A DNA stretch of 64,000 bases, taken from positions 62,001-126,000 of the forward strand of contig NZ_LQIN01000006.1 in NCBI RefSeq assembly GCF_001500065.1, written 5' to 3'. How positions within the stretch are numbered: position 1 is the stretch's first letter; each line of letters starts with the position of its first letter. The position numbers and the translations under genes are program-made. Positions 1-8,013 of the stretch are shown here, piece after piece. The notes below the pieces were generated by a model, which had not been told where the DNA came from, did not search any database, and saw only the letters and a list, made by a program, of their open reading frames with translations. The DNA comes from Mycobacterium sp. IS-3022. Lineage in GTDB: Bacteria > Actinomycetota > Actinomycetes > Mycobacteriales > Mycobacteriaceae.

Positions 1-293
1 TGCACAACACGTCGACGTTGGAGTCGCTCAACGTGATCGGCGCCGCCGAGCTGATCGCCGAGGGCGACGTCGAGTTGCTGCGCCAGGCTTGGCTGACCGC
101 GACCCGTGCGCGCAATGCGCTGGTGCTGGTGCGCGGCAAGCCGACCGACCAGCTGCCCGGACCGGGCCGCCAGTTGAATGCCGTTGCGGTGGCGGCGGGT
201 TGGGACACCGACGACGGCGGTGAGTTCCTCGACAACTATCTGCGGGTGACGCGCCGGGCGAAAGCTGTCGTCAAGAAGATCTTCGGTGGATGA
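1..293 (+). CDS. glnE: Glutamine synthetase adenylyltransferase/deadenylylase, 3' end
   Basis: Only the last 96 codons are present; the reading frame is open from base 3 and stops at TGA 291-293. The tail ([14 protein letters not shown], then GRQLNAVA and [10 protein letters not shown]) matches what I know of the C-terminal four-helix region of mycobacterial GlnE. GlnE attaches AMP to, and removes it from, a tyrosine of glutamine synthetase according to nitrogen supply. Its target gene glnA1 lies about 2.2 kb away on the other strand, which is the expected neighbourhood. The next gene begins within or just after the stop codon. Identification is by residue pattern and gene order; the catalytic domains lie outside the window. 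Confidence 0.93.
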   Translation, partial: HNTSTLESLNVIGAAELIAEGDVELLRQAWLTATRARNALVLVRGKPTDQLPGPGRQLNAVAVAAGWDTDDGGEFLDNYLRVTRRAKAVVKKIFGG

Positions 294-310
294 GACGGAG
301 TGATGAACAC

Positions 311-946
311 ATGAGCATGGATTTCGGGTTCGACGTCATCACCGAGGAGGAGTATCAGCGACAGCGAGCCCTGTACGGCCCGCTGACCGATGCGGTGCGC
401 AAACTGATCTATGCGAGCCTGCACACCGAGATCGACGAAGCCGCCGTCGCCGGCGCGCAAGCGAAGATCGAAGCCGTCACCGACATCCTCGAGAGCAGGC
501 AGCGTGCGGTCTCCAACACGCAGCGTCACGAGCTCACCGGGCGCCCGCTGGCGTGGGCGAATCCGGCTGTGGGACTGCGCAATGCGATCGCGCCACCGAT
601 GGTCATCCAGCACGAGGAGGACGGCCACTGCTGGAGCGAGTTCACGCTGAGCGGTGCGTACGAGGGGCCACCGGGGTGGGTGCACGGCGGCATCTGCGCG
701 CTGGTGCTCGACCACCTGCTCGGCGAGGCGGCCAGCGAGGGCCTGACCACGCCGAAGTTCACCGGCACGATCTCGCTTCGGTATCTGCGCGGAACCCCGC
801 TGGGCCGACTGCGCGCGGAGGCGTTCGTGGAGCGGTCCGAGGGTGTGAAGACATTCGCCCGCGGATACCTGATGGACGCCGACGGCACCACGGTCGAGGC
901 CGAGGGCGTCTTCATCCGGCCGGCGTGGGCGCGGGACGCCGGATGA
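311..946 (+). CDS. PaaI-type hotdog thioesterase
   Basis: A 211-residue protein. The motif GWVHGGICALVLDHLLG near residue 120, followed by beta-strand-like ISLRYLRGTPLG and a tail ending GVFIRPAW, is the pattern of the PaaI/YbaW hotdog acyl-CoA thioesterases. The N-terminal 100 residues are helical and polar. Start chosen at ATG 311 because GGAG at 297-300 lies 10 nt upstream; an in-frame ATG at 290 overlaps the glnE stop and would add seven residues. The stop overlaps the next start (ATGA). Substrate unknown; probably a cytoplasmic acyl-CoA hydrolase co-transcribed with the oxidoreductase that follows. Confidence 0.85.
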   Translation: MSMDFGFDVITEEEYQRQRALYGPLTDAVRKLIYASLHTEIDEAAVAGAQAKIEAVTDILESRQRAVSNTQRHELTGRPLAWANPAVGLRNAIAPPMVIQHEEDGHCWSEFTLSGAYEGPPGWVHGGICALVLDHLLGEAASEGLTTPKFTGTISLRYLRGTPLGRLRAEAFVERSEGVKTFARGYLMDADGTTVEAEGVFIRPAWARDAG

Positions 947-1803
947 AGTTCTACGTCAGCGCGGCGTTCCTGGACACCAGCGAGATCGTCGAGATCGCCA
1001 GGGCGGCAGATGATCTCGGCTACGACGGCCTGGGTATACCCGATCACGTCGTCAACCTGGAGACGCTGCAGACGCCGTATCCCTACACCAAGGACGGTCG
1101 GCGGCGGTGGGAGGCCTTCACCGACTGGCCGGACCCGTGGGTGATGATCGGGGCGCTGGCCATGGTGACCTCGCGGTTGCGGTTCGTCACCACCGTGTAT
1201 CTGCCGGCGATGCGGGACCCGTACTCGGCCGCGAAATCGATTGGCACCGCGGCCGTTCTGGCAGGTGGTCGGCTCGAACTCGGCATCGGTGTGGGCTGGT
1301 GCGAGGAAGAGTTCACCTTGATGGGCCAGCAGTTCACGCGGCGCGGTAAACGCACCGACGAGATGCTCACGCTGATGAAGGAGCTGTGGAAGCCCGGATG
1401 GACGGAATTCGACGGCGAGTTCTATCAGACGCCGCGGCTGGAGATGGAGCCGACGCCCCCGCCGATCCCGGTGTATGTGGGCGGGCTCTCGGACATCGCG
1501 CTGCGCCGCGCGGCGCGCCACGACGGCTGGATCGGCGATCTCATCACCACCGACCGGGCGCTCGAACGCGTCGCCAAGCTGCGTGAGCTACGCGCCGAAA
1601 AGGGCTTGACGATGGACGATTTCACTGTCATCACGCCGCTGACCGACGCGTTCACCCCCGAGCACTACGAGCGCGCCGAGGCGGGCGGCATCGCGGGCAT
1701 TGTGACCATGCCGTGGATGTTCTACGCCGGGCCGCAGGCGACGCGTCCGGAGAAGATCGACGGGATGAAGCGTTTCCGTAAGGACCTCGGCCTGGATCAG
1801 TAG
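943..1803 (+). CDS. LLM-class F420/flavin-dependent oxidoreductase
   Basis: A 286-residue luciferase-like monooxygenase fold protein. Typical segments are present: MKFYVSAAFLDTSEIVEIA (first strand and helix), GIPDHV, LRFVTTVYLP, LELGIGVGWCEEEF and PIPVYVGGLS. In mycobacteria such proteins usually use coenzyme F420, but the cofactor cannot be read from sequence alone. ATG 943 overlaps the thioesterase stop by four bases, so the two are translationally coupled. The 3' end overlaps the convergent DoxX gene by 7 bases. Substrate unknown. Confidence 0.87.
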   Translation: MKFYVSAAFLDTSEIVEIARAADDLGYDGLGIPDHVVNLETLQTPYPYTKDGRRRWEAFTDWPDPWVMIGALAMVTSRLRFVTTVYLPAMRDPYSAAKSIGTAAVLAGGRLELGIGVGWCEEEFTLMGQQFTRRGKRTDEMLTLMKELWKPGWTEFDGEFYQTPRLEMEPTPPPIPVYVGGLSDIALRRAARHDGWIGDLITTDRALERVAKLRELRAEKGLTMDDFTVITPLTDAFTPEHYERAEAGGIAGIVTMPWMFYAGPQATRPEKIDGMKRFRKDLGLDQ

Positions 1804-2348
1804 CGCGGTCTGCGGAAGCGGCTGAGCAGCCCGCCCCGGCGCACCGCCACTGGCCGACCTCCGGCGGTGGTCGCCGCCGGGGCCGCGGTGCCGCTGACCA
1901 CGCCGCCCGGTGCAGTGCGCCCCAAACCGGTGCGTCGTCGCGCGTCGACCGACCAGGCGCCGGCGCCGAGCGCGGCCAGGGCCAGGAAACCGAAGCAGTA
2001 CAGCAGGACGACCTCGCCGCCGTTCTCCATCGGCCAGAAGCTCTTCGACGGACCCTCCAGTGGCGGCCAATGCTTCCAGAAATAGGCCACGGCCATTTCG
2101 CCGGAGGCGATGAACGCCGCGATGCGGGTGAACAGCCCGACGGCGATCAGCAGGCCGGCCACCAGTTCGATGAGCCCGGCCCACCACAACGGCCACGAAC
2201 CCGCCTCGATCGGCACCGGCGCGGCCACCGGCCAGCCGAACAGCTTCTGGGAACCGTGCAACGCGAACAGCAATCCGGCGATGATCCGGAACGCACTCAA
2301 AGCAGGAGAGGAGTAGCTCGCCAGGCGAGCGTCGAAGTTGGTCGCCAT
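1797..2348 (-). CDS. DoxX family membrane protein
   Basis: A 183-residue protein with about four hydrophobic helices. Typical DoxX features are ALSAFRIIAGLLFALHGSQK in the first helix, WWAGLIELVAGLLIAVGLFT in the second and ASGEMAVAYFWKHWP before the third. The C-terminal 45 residues are basic, Arg-rich and outside the membrane. DoxX proteins are integral membrane proteins linked to thiol and oxidative stress responses; the exact role here is unknown. Start ATG 2348 follows a TAAGGT element by six bases, so translation is probably from a leaderless mRNA. Confidence 0.87.
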   Translation of the reverse strand: MATNFDARLASYSSPALSAFRIIAGLLFALHGSQKLFGWPVAAPVPIEAGSWPLWWAGLIELVAGLLIAVGLFTRIAAFIASGEMAVAYFWKHWPPLEGPSKSFWPMENGGEVVLLYCFGFLALAALGAGAWSVDARRRTGLGRTAPGGVVSGTAAPAATTAGGRPVAVRRGGLLSRFRRPRY

Positions 2349-2354
2349 GGACCG

Positions 2355-2360
2355 ACCTTA
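2355..2360 (-). promoter_or_regulatory. -10 element of a probable leaderless DoxX transcript
   Basis: On the minus strand TAAGGT is followed by six bases and then ATG 2348. This is the TANNNT-N6-start arrangement typical of mycobacterial leaderless mRNAs. There is no Shine-Dalgarno sequence before this start. Confidence 0.5.
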
Positions 2361-2453
2361 CGCGCGCCGACCCGTTCTGTTGAGCGCTTGAACAGCACCG
2401 TTACCGGACCGTCGCTGACTGTTCGCACACCGTCGGCCAGACGAGACGGACGA

Positions 2454-2479
2454 GGCCGGATGGCGTGCGCCATCCGGCC
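2454..2479 (-). terminator. Hairpin terminator downstream of glnA1
   Basis: A perfect 11-bp inverted repeat (GGCCGGATGGC / GCCATCCGGCC) with a 4-base loop starts 18 bases after the glnA1 stop. No T-tract follows, so it is of the hairpin-only type common in mycobacteria. Located between glnA1 and the start of the DoxX gene, which lies in the same direction. Confidence 0.65.
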
Positions 2480-2497
2480 CCGTTCGACGATGACGGC

Positions 2498-3934
2498 TTA
2501 CACGTCGAAGTACAGCGCCACCTCGTACGGGTGCGGGCGGATCTGGACGGGCAGGATCTCGTTCTCGCGCTTGTAGGAGATCCAGGTCTCGATCAGATCT
2601 TCGGTGAACACCCCGCCCTCGGTGAGGTAGTCGTGATCCTCTTCGAGCTTGTCGATGACCGCAGACAGGGAGGTGGGCGCCTGGGGAATGCTGGCGGCCT
2701 CGTCCGGCGGCAGTTCGTAGAGGTCCTTGTCGACCGGAGTCTGCGGCTCGATCTTGCGCTTGATGCCGTCGATGCCGGCCATCAGCATCGCCGCGAACGC
2801 CAGGTACGGGTTGCCCGAACTGTCGGGGCAGCGGAACTCGAGGCGCTTGGCCTTCGGGTTGTTGCCCGTGATCGGGATGCGGACGCACGCCGAGCGGTTG
2901 CGCTGGCTGTACACCAGATTGATCGGCGCCTCGTAGCCCGGCACCAGGCGCTTGTAGGAGTTCACCGTCGGGTTGGTGAACGCCAGCAGCGACGGCGCGT
3001 GGTGCAGGATGCCGCCGATGTAGTGGCGGGCGATGTCGGACAGGCCCGCGTAGCCGGACTCGTCGTGGAACAGCGGCTGGCCGTCCTTCCACAGCGACTG
3101 GTGTGCGTGCATGCCGGAGCCGTTGTCACCGAACAGCGGCTTGGGCATGAACGTCACGGTCTTGCCGGCCTGCCACGCGGTGTTCTTGATGATGTACTTG
3201 AACAGCAGCACGTCGTCGGCCGCATGCAGCATCGTGTTGAACTTGTAGTTGATCTCGGCCTGGCCTGCCGTACCAACCTCGTGGTGGCCACGTTCGAGCG
3301 TGAATCCGGCGTTGATCAGGTTGGTGGCCATCTTGTCGCGCAGGTCGACGTAGTGGTCGTACGGCGCAACGGGGAAGTAGCCGCCCTTCGGCCGCACCTT
3401 GTAACCGCGGTTCGCGCTGCCGTCGGCCTCGACCGGTTCGCCGGTGTTCCACCATCCGGCTTCGGAGTCCACCTCGTAGAAGGTGCCGTTGATCCGGGAG
3501 TCGAAGGTCACCGAGTCGAAGATGTAGAACTCGGCCTCGGCGCCGAAGTAGGCCGTATCGGCGATCCCGGTGCTGACGAGGTAGTTCTCCGCCTTGCGGG
3601 CGACGTTGCGGGGGTCGCGCGAGTAGGCCTCGCGGGTGAACGGATCGTGCACGAAGAAGTTCATGTTCAGCGTCTTGGCGGCGCGGAACGGATCGATGCG
3701 TGCGGTCTCGGGGTCCGGCAGCAGCATCATGTCGGACTCGTGGATCGACTGGAACCCGCGAACCGACGAGCCGTCGAAGGCCAGGCCGTCCTCGAAGACG
3801 TCTTGCGTGAAGGCCGAAGCCGGAACCGAGAAATGCTGAACGACGCCGGGCAGATCGCAGAACCGGATGTCGACGTACTCGACATCCTCGTCCTTGATCA
3901 GCTTGAGAATGTCGTCGGCCGTCTTTTCTGCCAC
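2498..3934 (-). CDS. glnA1: Glutamine synthetase type I
   Basis: 478 residues, the same length as M. tuberculosis GlnA1. It makes glutamine from glutamate, ammonia and ATP. Visible motifs: DGSSVRGFQ (beta-Asp region), AEAEFYIFD (metal-binding), [10 protein letters not shown] (ATP loop), and KDLYELPP, in which Tyr406 is the adenylylation site acted on by GlnE. Start chosen at GTG 3934 because AAAGGAGAG precedes it with 8-base spacing; the frame is open further upstream but that part does not match the family. Monocistronic between a GlnR-like operator upstream and a hairpin terminator downstream. Confidence 0.98.
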   Translation of the reverse strand: MAEKTADDILKLIKDEDVEYVDIRFCDLPGVVQHFSVPASAFTQDVFEDGLAFDGSSVRGFQSIHESDMMLLPDPETARIDPFRAAKTLNMNFFVHDPFTREAYSRDPRNVARKAENYLVSTGIADTAYFGAEAEFYIFDSVTFDSRINGTFYEVDSEAGWWNTGEPVEADGSANRGYKVRPKGGYFPVAPYDHYVDLRDKMATNLINAGFTLERGHHEVGTAGQAEINYKFNTMLHAADDVLLFKYIIKNTAWQAGKTVTFMPKPLFGDNGSGMHAHQSLWKDGQPLFHDESGYAGLSDIARHYIGGILHHAPSLLAFTNPTVNSYKRLVPGYEAPINLVYSQRNRSACVRIPITGNNPKAKRLEFRCPDSSGNPYLAFAAMLMAGIDGIKRKIEPQTPVDKDLYELPPDEAASIPQAPTSLSAVIDKLEEDHDYLTEGGVFTEDLIETWISYKRENEILPVQIRPHPYEVALYFDV

Positions 3935-3985
3935 TGAGTTCTCTCCTTTATCTGGTAACCCGCGCGTTGACGCTAAGGACACGAT

Positions 3986-4023
3986 GTTGCACGGTCGTCA
4001 ACCGAATGTTGCGCCGAAGTTAC
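3986..4023 (-). promoter_or_regulatory. GlnR operator upstream of glnA1
   Basis: On the minus strand four half-sites follow at an exact 11-base period: GTAAC, GCAAC, TTGAC and GCAAC, each separated by six bases. This fits the actinobacterial GlnR consensus GTNAC-n6-GNAAC repeated twice, with one mismatch in the third half-site, and gives AC-n9-AC throughout. A -10-like TAGCGT lies 10 bases downstream at 3970-3975, giving a leader of about 29 bases before the GTG. Position suggests control of glnA1 by nitrogen limitation. Confidence 0.75.
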
Positions 4024-4090
4024 GCAATCTCACCTCAGTGCCTCGTCGCCGGCGGCCATGGGCTCCCGTGGACCACCTGGTGTCCCGCCC

Positions 4091-4096
4091 TATCCT
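4091..4096 (+). promoter_or_regulatory. -10 element of a probable leaderless RDD-gene transcript
   Basis: TATCCT is followed by six bases (GACAGT) and then ATG 4103, with no ribosome-binding site between. Same arrangement as at several other starts in this window. Confidence 0.55.
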
Positions 4097-4102
4097 GACA
4101 GT

Positions 4103-4585
4103 ATGGCCCGATCACTGGGGTCCTGGCTGTCGGGTCCGGATCCGACCAGCGAAGCCGGACCCAACGACTATCCCGGTCAGCGCCTCGGCATGCCGGAGTC
4201 CGGACCCGGTTCGATCGCCCGGTTCGGCAGGCGGATCGCTGCGCTGATGATCGACTGGTTCATCGCCTACGGCTTGGTGGGGCTTGCGGTGAACGTCGGG
4301 GTCATCAGCCGCGACGCCTTCCTGTACAGCCCACTGGGCTCGACGTCGATCGCGGTGGTGTGGCTGGTGCTGGGCATCGTCTCGGTGCGGTTGTTCGGCT
4401 TCACGCCCGGTCAGTGGGCGCTGGGCCTGCGGGTCGCCTCGATCGATCACCGGATGCACGTCGGGATCGGCCGCGCCACGGTGCGCGGGCTGCTGGTGTT
4501 CTTTGTGATCCCCGCCCTGTTCACCGACAAAGACTTCCGCGGCTATCAGGATCGGTTCACCAACACCGCGGTGGTTCGCCGGTAA
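4103..4585 (+). CDS. RDD family membrane protein
   Basis: 160 residues. Residues 1-40 are polar and Pro/Gly-rich; the RDD domain begins at IARFGRRIAALMIDWFIAYG and has about three membrane helices, including a middle one ending in a GFTPGQWALGLRV turn. Corresponds in position to M. tuberculosis Rv2219A. Molecular role unknown; RDD proteins are small integral membrane proteins, some linked to ion transport. An in-frame ATG lies 45 bases upstream, but ATG 4103 fits the leaderless -10 element. Divergent from glnA1, convergent with the DUF4191 gene. Confidence 0.87.
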   Translation: MARSLGSWLSGPDPTSEAGPNDYPGQRLGMPESGPGSIARFGRRIAALMIDWFIAYGLVGLAVNVGVISRDAFLYSPLGSTSIAVVWLVLGIVSVRLFGFTPGQWALGLRVASIDHRMHVGIGRATVRGLLVFFVIPALFTDKDFRGYQDRFTNTAVVRR

Positions 4586-4595
4586 CTTCTGCGCG

Positions 4596-4658
4596 CGCCG
4601 AAACCGACGTATTGGTTGAAAATCCGGCCGGATCACGACCATTTCGTCGGTGTCGGCG
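4596..4658. repeat. Inverted-repeat element, copy 1, between convergent genes
   Basis: Left arm CGCCGAAACCGACG (4596-4609) and right arm CGTCGGTGTCGGCG (4645-4658) pair at 13 of 14 positions. Inside lies a second palindrome, ATCCGGCCGGAT. A closely related element occurs at 12174-12232. Both occupy gaps between convergent genes, so a bidirectional terminator role is likely. Confidence 0.6.
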
Positions 4659-4675
4659 GAACCCGGAACGTGGAC

Positions 4676-5428
4676 TCAGCGGCGACGGACGGTGCGCTGC
4701 ACGCCGCGCATCTTGGCCTGCGTCGGCAGCGGACCCTTCGGCATCGCGGCCGGGCCCACCTTGGTGCCGAGCGCGGCCAGCCTCGACTCCAGCGCGTCGA
4801 GCTGTTTGACCGTGATGTTGGCGGGCAGCTTGTTGAGGTGGCGCTCCAGCTTGGCCAGCGGCACTTCGCCTTCGCCGTTGCCGATGATGACGTCGTAGAT
4901 CGGGGTGTCGCCGACCAACCGGGCCGTGCGCTTCTTCTCCTGGGCAAGCAGCGGCTTCACCCGTGTCGGGGAGCCCTCGCCGACGAAGATGACCCCGGGC
5001 CTGCCGATCACCCGGTGCACCGCGTCGAAGTGGCCGGTGGCCGCGACGCCGGGCGTCACCCGCCACTTGCCGCGCAGATTGTCCAGTGCCCACGCCGCTG
5101 CGCCGGTCTGACCCTCGGCCTTGCGGTAGACGGACTTCTGAGCGCGTCTGCCGAAGATGATGAAGGCCACCAGGGCTCCGAGGATGATGCCCAGCAGAAT
5201 CATCACGTAAGTGGTGTAGCCGCCCGCGAAGATCCCGAGCGCCACGGAGCCGGCGACGATCAGCACGAATGCGCCGATCATGTACGGCAGCAGCCGGTTG
5301 TCCTCTTTGCGCTGGATCTGGAAGGCCTGCCACAGTTGGCTGCGGCGTTGTTTGGACGCCGCTTTGCGGGCCGCCTTGGCCTCGGCCTTCGCGGCCTTGA
5401 CGGCCTCGGGATTGCGGGTTTTCGCCAT
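4676..5428 (-). CDS. DUF4191 membrane protein (Rv2219 homologue)
   Basis: 250 residues, the length of M. tuberculosis Rv2219. The N-terminus is highly basic and Ala/Lys-rich (residues 1-35), followed by two membrane helices around residues 50-95 and a long cytoplasmic C-terminal domain. No catalytic motif is recognised. ATG 5428 lies 4 bases after the lipA stop, so it could be the last gene of a lipB-lipA transcript. However, TATCCT six bases upstream suggests its own leaderless promoter inside the 3' end of lipA. Function unknown; its fixed place beside the lipoate genes is worth noting. Confidence 0.88.
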   Translation of the reverse strand: MAKTRNPEAVKAAKAEAKAARKAASKQRRSQLWQAFQIQRKEDNRLLPYMIGAFVLIVAGSVALGIFAGGYTTYVMILLGIILGALVAFIIFGRRAQKSVYRKAEGQTGAAAWALDNLRGKWRVTPGVAATGHFDAVHRVIGRPGVIFVGEGSPTRVKPLLAQEKKRTARLVGDTPIYDVIIGNGEGEVPLAKLERHLNKLPANITVKQLDALESRLAALGTKVGPAAMPKGPLPTQAKMRGVQRTVRRR

Positions 5429-5432
5429 TGCT

Positions 5433-6395
5433 TCAGGATACGGAGTGCGATGTCGACGCCGCCGCGGCTCCCGTGTGCGCCATCGCCTTCGCCTGGGCAT
5501 ACAGCCGGCCCGCCCGGTACGACGACCGCACCAGTGGTCCGGCCAGCACGCCGGCGAACCCGAGCCCCTGGGCGAAACGCTCGTGCTCGACGAACTCCTC
5601 GGGGTGTACCCAGCGCTCCACCGGGTGATGACGCACCGAAGGCCGCAGGTACTGGGTGATCGTGACGATGTCGCAGCCCGCGTCGCGCAGATCGGTCAGC
5701 GCGGTGCGTACCTCTTCGGGCGTCTCACCCATGCCGAGGATCAGGTTCGACTTCGTGACCAACCCGAAGTCGCGCGCCGCGGTCAGCACCCCGAGGCTGC
5801 GCTCGTAGCGGAATGCGGGCCGGATCCGCTTGAAGATCCGCGGAACGGTTTCGACGTTGTGCGCCAACACTTCTGGATTCGCCTCGAAGACCTCGCGCAA
5901 TTGGCCGGGGTCGCCGTTGAAGTCGGGGATCAGCAGTTCCACGCCGGTGTTCGGATTGAGTTCCTTGATCGCACGCACCGTCTCGGCGTAGAGCCAGGCA
6001 CCGCCGTCGGGTAGGTCGTCGCGGGCCACGCCCGTCACGGTCGAGTAGCGCAGCCCCATCGCCTGCACGCTCTCGGCCACCCGGCGCGGTTCGTCACGGT
6101 CGAGGTCGGCCGGTTTACCGGTGTCGATCTGGCAGAAGTCGCAGCGACGGGTGCACTGCTCACCGCCGATGAGGAAGGTGGCCTCGCGGTCCTCCCAGCA
6201 TTCGAAGATGTTGGGGCAGCCGGCCTCCTCGCACACCGTGTGCAGTCCTTCGCGTTTGACCAGCGCCTTGAGTTCCTGGTACTCCGGGCCCATCTTCGCG
6301 CGGGTCTTGATCCACGGCGGCTTGCGCTCGATCGGCGTCTCGGCGTTGCGCACCTCGAGACGCAGCAGTTTGCGGCCTTCGGGAGTGACGGTCAC
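5433..6395 (-). CDS. lipA: Lipoyl synthase
   Basis: 320 residues. A radical SAM enzyme that inserts two sulfur atoms into protein-bound octanoyl groups to give lipoyl groups. Both iron-sulfur cluster motifs are visible: the auxiliary cluster cysteines in [13 protein letters not shown] and the radical SAM CxxxCxxC in CTRRCDFCQ. The GTG start overlaps the lipB stop (GTGA), so translation is coupled to lipB. A TAGCGT element seven bases before the GTG, inside lipB, could also allow a separate leaderless transcript. Its substrate proteins include DlaT, encoded 1.6 kb upstream. Confidence 0.98.
   Translation of the reverse strand: MTVTPEGRKLLRLEVRNAETPIERKPPWIKTRAKMGPEYQELKALVKREGLHTVCEEAGCPNIFECWEDREATFLIGGEQCTRRCDFCQIDTGKPADLDRDEPRRVAESVQAMGLRYSTVTGVARDDLPDGGAWLYAETVRAIKELNPNTGVELLIPDFNGDPGQLREVFEANPEVLAHNVETVPRIFKRIRPAFRYERSLGVLTAARDFGLVTKSNLILGMGETPEEVRTALTDLRDAGCDIVTITQYLRPSVRHHPVERWVHPEEFVEHERFAQGLGFAGVLAGPLVRSSYRAGRLYAQAKAMAHTGAAAASTSHSVS
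5435..5440 (-). promoter_or_regulatory. -10 element of a probable leaderless DUF4191 transcript
   Basis: Minus-strand TATCCT, six bases, then ATG 5428. It lies within the last codons of lipA, so the DUF4191 gene could be transcribed both with lipA and on its own. Confidence 0.5.
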
Positions 6396-7069
6396 GGCGT
6401 CAACGCTACCCTCAGCCGTCCGTCCAGGACGTCCGCCACCGCGTCTGCCACCGGTCCGATGACGTCCCTGACGCCGACCCGCCGCCCCAGTTCAGCCGTC
6501 AGCGAAGTGACCCCGGCGTCGGAGATGCCGCAGGGCACGATCGCCGAGAACGCGGACAGGTCGCAATCGCAGTTCAACGCGAACCCGTGCATGGTCGTCG
6601 CCCGCGACACCCGGATGCCGACTGCCGCGATCTTGCGCGCCGGACCCCTGGCATCGGGCGGCACCCACACCCCGGAGCGGCCCTCGACCCGACCGGTCTG
6701 CACGCCGAGATCCGCGCAGACCTTGATCAGCGATTCCTCAAGACGCCGAACGAAATTGACCACGTCGAGCGGTTCGGCCAGGCCGACGATCGGATAGCCC
6801 ACCAGTTGCCCGGGCCCGTGCCAGGTGATCTTGCCGCCGCGGTCGGTGTCGATGACCGGGGTGGCGGCCGCACTCGGCCTTTCACTGGGCAGCGTGCGCC
6901 GACCCGCGGTGTACACCGGCGGATGCTCGAGCAGCAGCAGGGTGTCCGGTCCGCCGGCCACCCGCTCGTCGGCGATCTGGCGCTGCAACTGCCAGGCGTC
7001 CTGGTAGTCGATCAAACCCAGCCGGCGCACGTCGATCTGCGTCGACACCGAGCGAATCGAACCCGTCAC
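6392..7069 (-). CDS. lipB: Octanoyl-ACP:protein octanoyltransferase
   Basis: 225 residues. Transfers octanoate from acyl carrier protein to lipoyl domains, the step before LipA. Family motifs: [18 protein letters not shown] (substrate loop), GRSGVWV, the catalytic lysine in [13 protein letters not shown] and the cysteine in [10 protein letters not shown]. Start set at GTG 7069 (VTGSIRS) by agreement with the known mycobacterial protein; the frame is open 17 codons further upstream. It lies 10 bases after the epimerase gene, so epimerase-lipB-lipA probably form one operon. Confidence 0.97.
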   Translation of the reverse strand: MTGSIRSVSTQIDVRRLGLIDYQDAWQLQRQIADERVAGGPDTLLLLEHPPVYTAGRRTLPSERPSAAATPVIDTDRGGKITWHGPGQLVGYPIVGLAEPLDVVNFVRRLEESLIKVCADLGVQTGRVEGRSGVWVPPDARGPARKIAAVGIRVSRATTMHGFALNCDCDLSAFSAIVPCGISDAGVTSLTAELGRRVGVRDVIGPVADAVADVLDGRLRVALTP

Positions 7070-7079
7070 GATACCGACG

Positions 7080-7985
7080 CTACTCCCGCGGGGCGGTGGC
7101 GAACGCCAACGCCTCGCCAATGGTGTTGTGGTGGAAGACGAATCCGGCCCGCTCGAGCGCCGCCGGGATGGCGCGCTGACCGCCCAGCAGGCCCTCGTCG
7201 GCGAACTCGCCGAGTACGGTGCGCAGCGCGAATCCCGGAATCATCAGCGGTGTCGGCCGATTGACCGCGCGGCCCAGCGCCGCGGTGAACTCGGCGTTGG
7301 TGACGGGGGCGGGGCCGGTCAGGTTGACCGGCCCGGACAGCTCGTCATGCGATATCGCGAACAGGAGCGCGCGGACCTCGTCCTCCAGGCTGATCCACGG
7401 CATGTACTGGCGGCCGTTGCCCAGCCGGGCGCCCAGCCCCAGCGAGAACAGCGGTTTGAGCCGGCCGAGCATCCCGCCCGCCGGGGCCAACACCAGGCCG
7501 GAGCGCGCCAGCACGACCCGGGCGCCGTCCTGTCGAGCCGCCCAGGTGGCGGCCTCCCAATCGACGCACAGGTGGGGGAGGAACCCCTCACCGGCGGGTG
7601 CGTTCTCGTCGGTGATCTGCGGGCCGGTGTCGCCGTAGAACCCGACCGCGCTGGCGTTGACGAGCACGGGTACGCCGGCCTCGGCGACCGCGTTGGCGAG
7701 CACCTCCGTGGGTCCGATGCGGCTGTCGCGCAGGCTCTGCTTGAACGCTCCCGACCACCGCTTCTCACCGACGTTGACGCCACACAGGTTGACCACCGCG
7801 TCCACCCCGGCCAACGTCTGAGGGTCGAATTCGCCGGTGTCCGGGTTCCAGAACACCTCGTCGGCGTTGGACGGTGCACGCCGGACGATGCGTACGACAC
7901 GGCGGTCGGTGGCACGCAGTGCATACACCAGCGCCGTGCCGATCAGACCCGACGATCCCGCGATCGCGATGACGGCTTCGGACAC
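7080..7985 (-). CDS. TIGR01777-type NAD-dependent epimerase/dehydratase (Rv2216 homologue)
   Basis: 301 residues with an N-terminal Rossmann motif [14 protein letters not shown] and the family segments [36 protein letters not shown] and [13 protein letters not shown]. Belongs to the YfcH/SDR39U1 group of atypical short-chain dehydrogenases, whose substrate is unknown. Start is GTG 7985. Sits 28 bases after dlaT and 10 bases before lipB, in a likely operon with the lipoate genes; whether it has any part in lipoate metabolism is not shown. Confidence 0.9.
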   Translation of the reverse strand: MSEAVIAIAGSSGLIGTALVYALRATDRRVVRIVRRAPSNADEVFWNPDTGEFDPQTLAGVDAVVNLCGVNVGEKRWSGAFKQSLRDSRIGPTEVLANAVAEAGVPVLVNASAVGFYGDTGPQITDENAPAGEGFLPHLCVDWEAATWAARQDGARVVLARSGLVLAPAGGMLGRLKPLFSLGLGARLGNGRQYMPWISLEDEVRALLFAISHDELSGPVNLTGPAPVTNAEFTAALGRAVNRPTPLMIPGFALRTVLGEFADEGLLGGQRAIPAALERAGFVFHHNTIGEALAFATAPRE

Positions 7986-8013
7986 GACAGGCGCAAGCCT
8001 TCCCTCTGAGCCT

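Noticed and set aside
2465..3937. A 490-codon open frame on the plus strand opposite glnA1
   Set aside because: It is antisense to the well-identified glutamine synthetase, its residues are an Arg/Val/Gly/His-rich mixture typical of high-GC shadows, and no ribosome-binding site or family motif is present.
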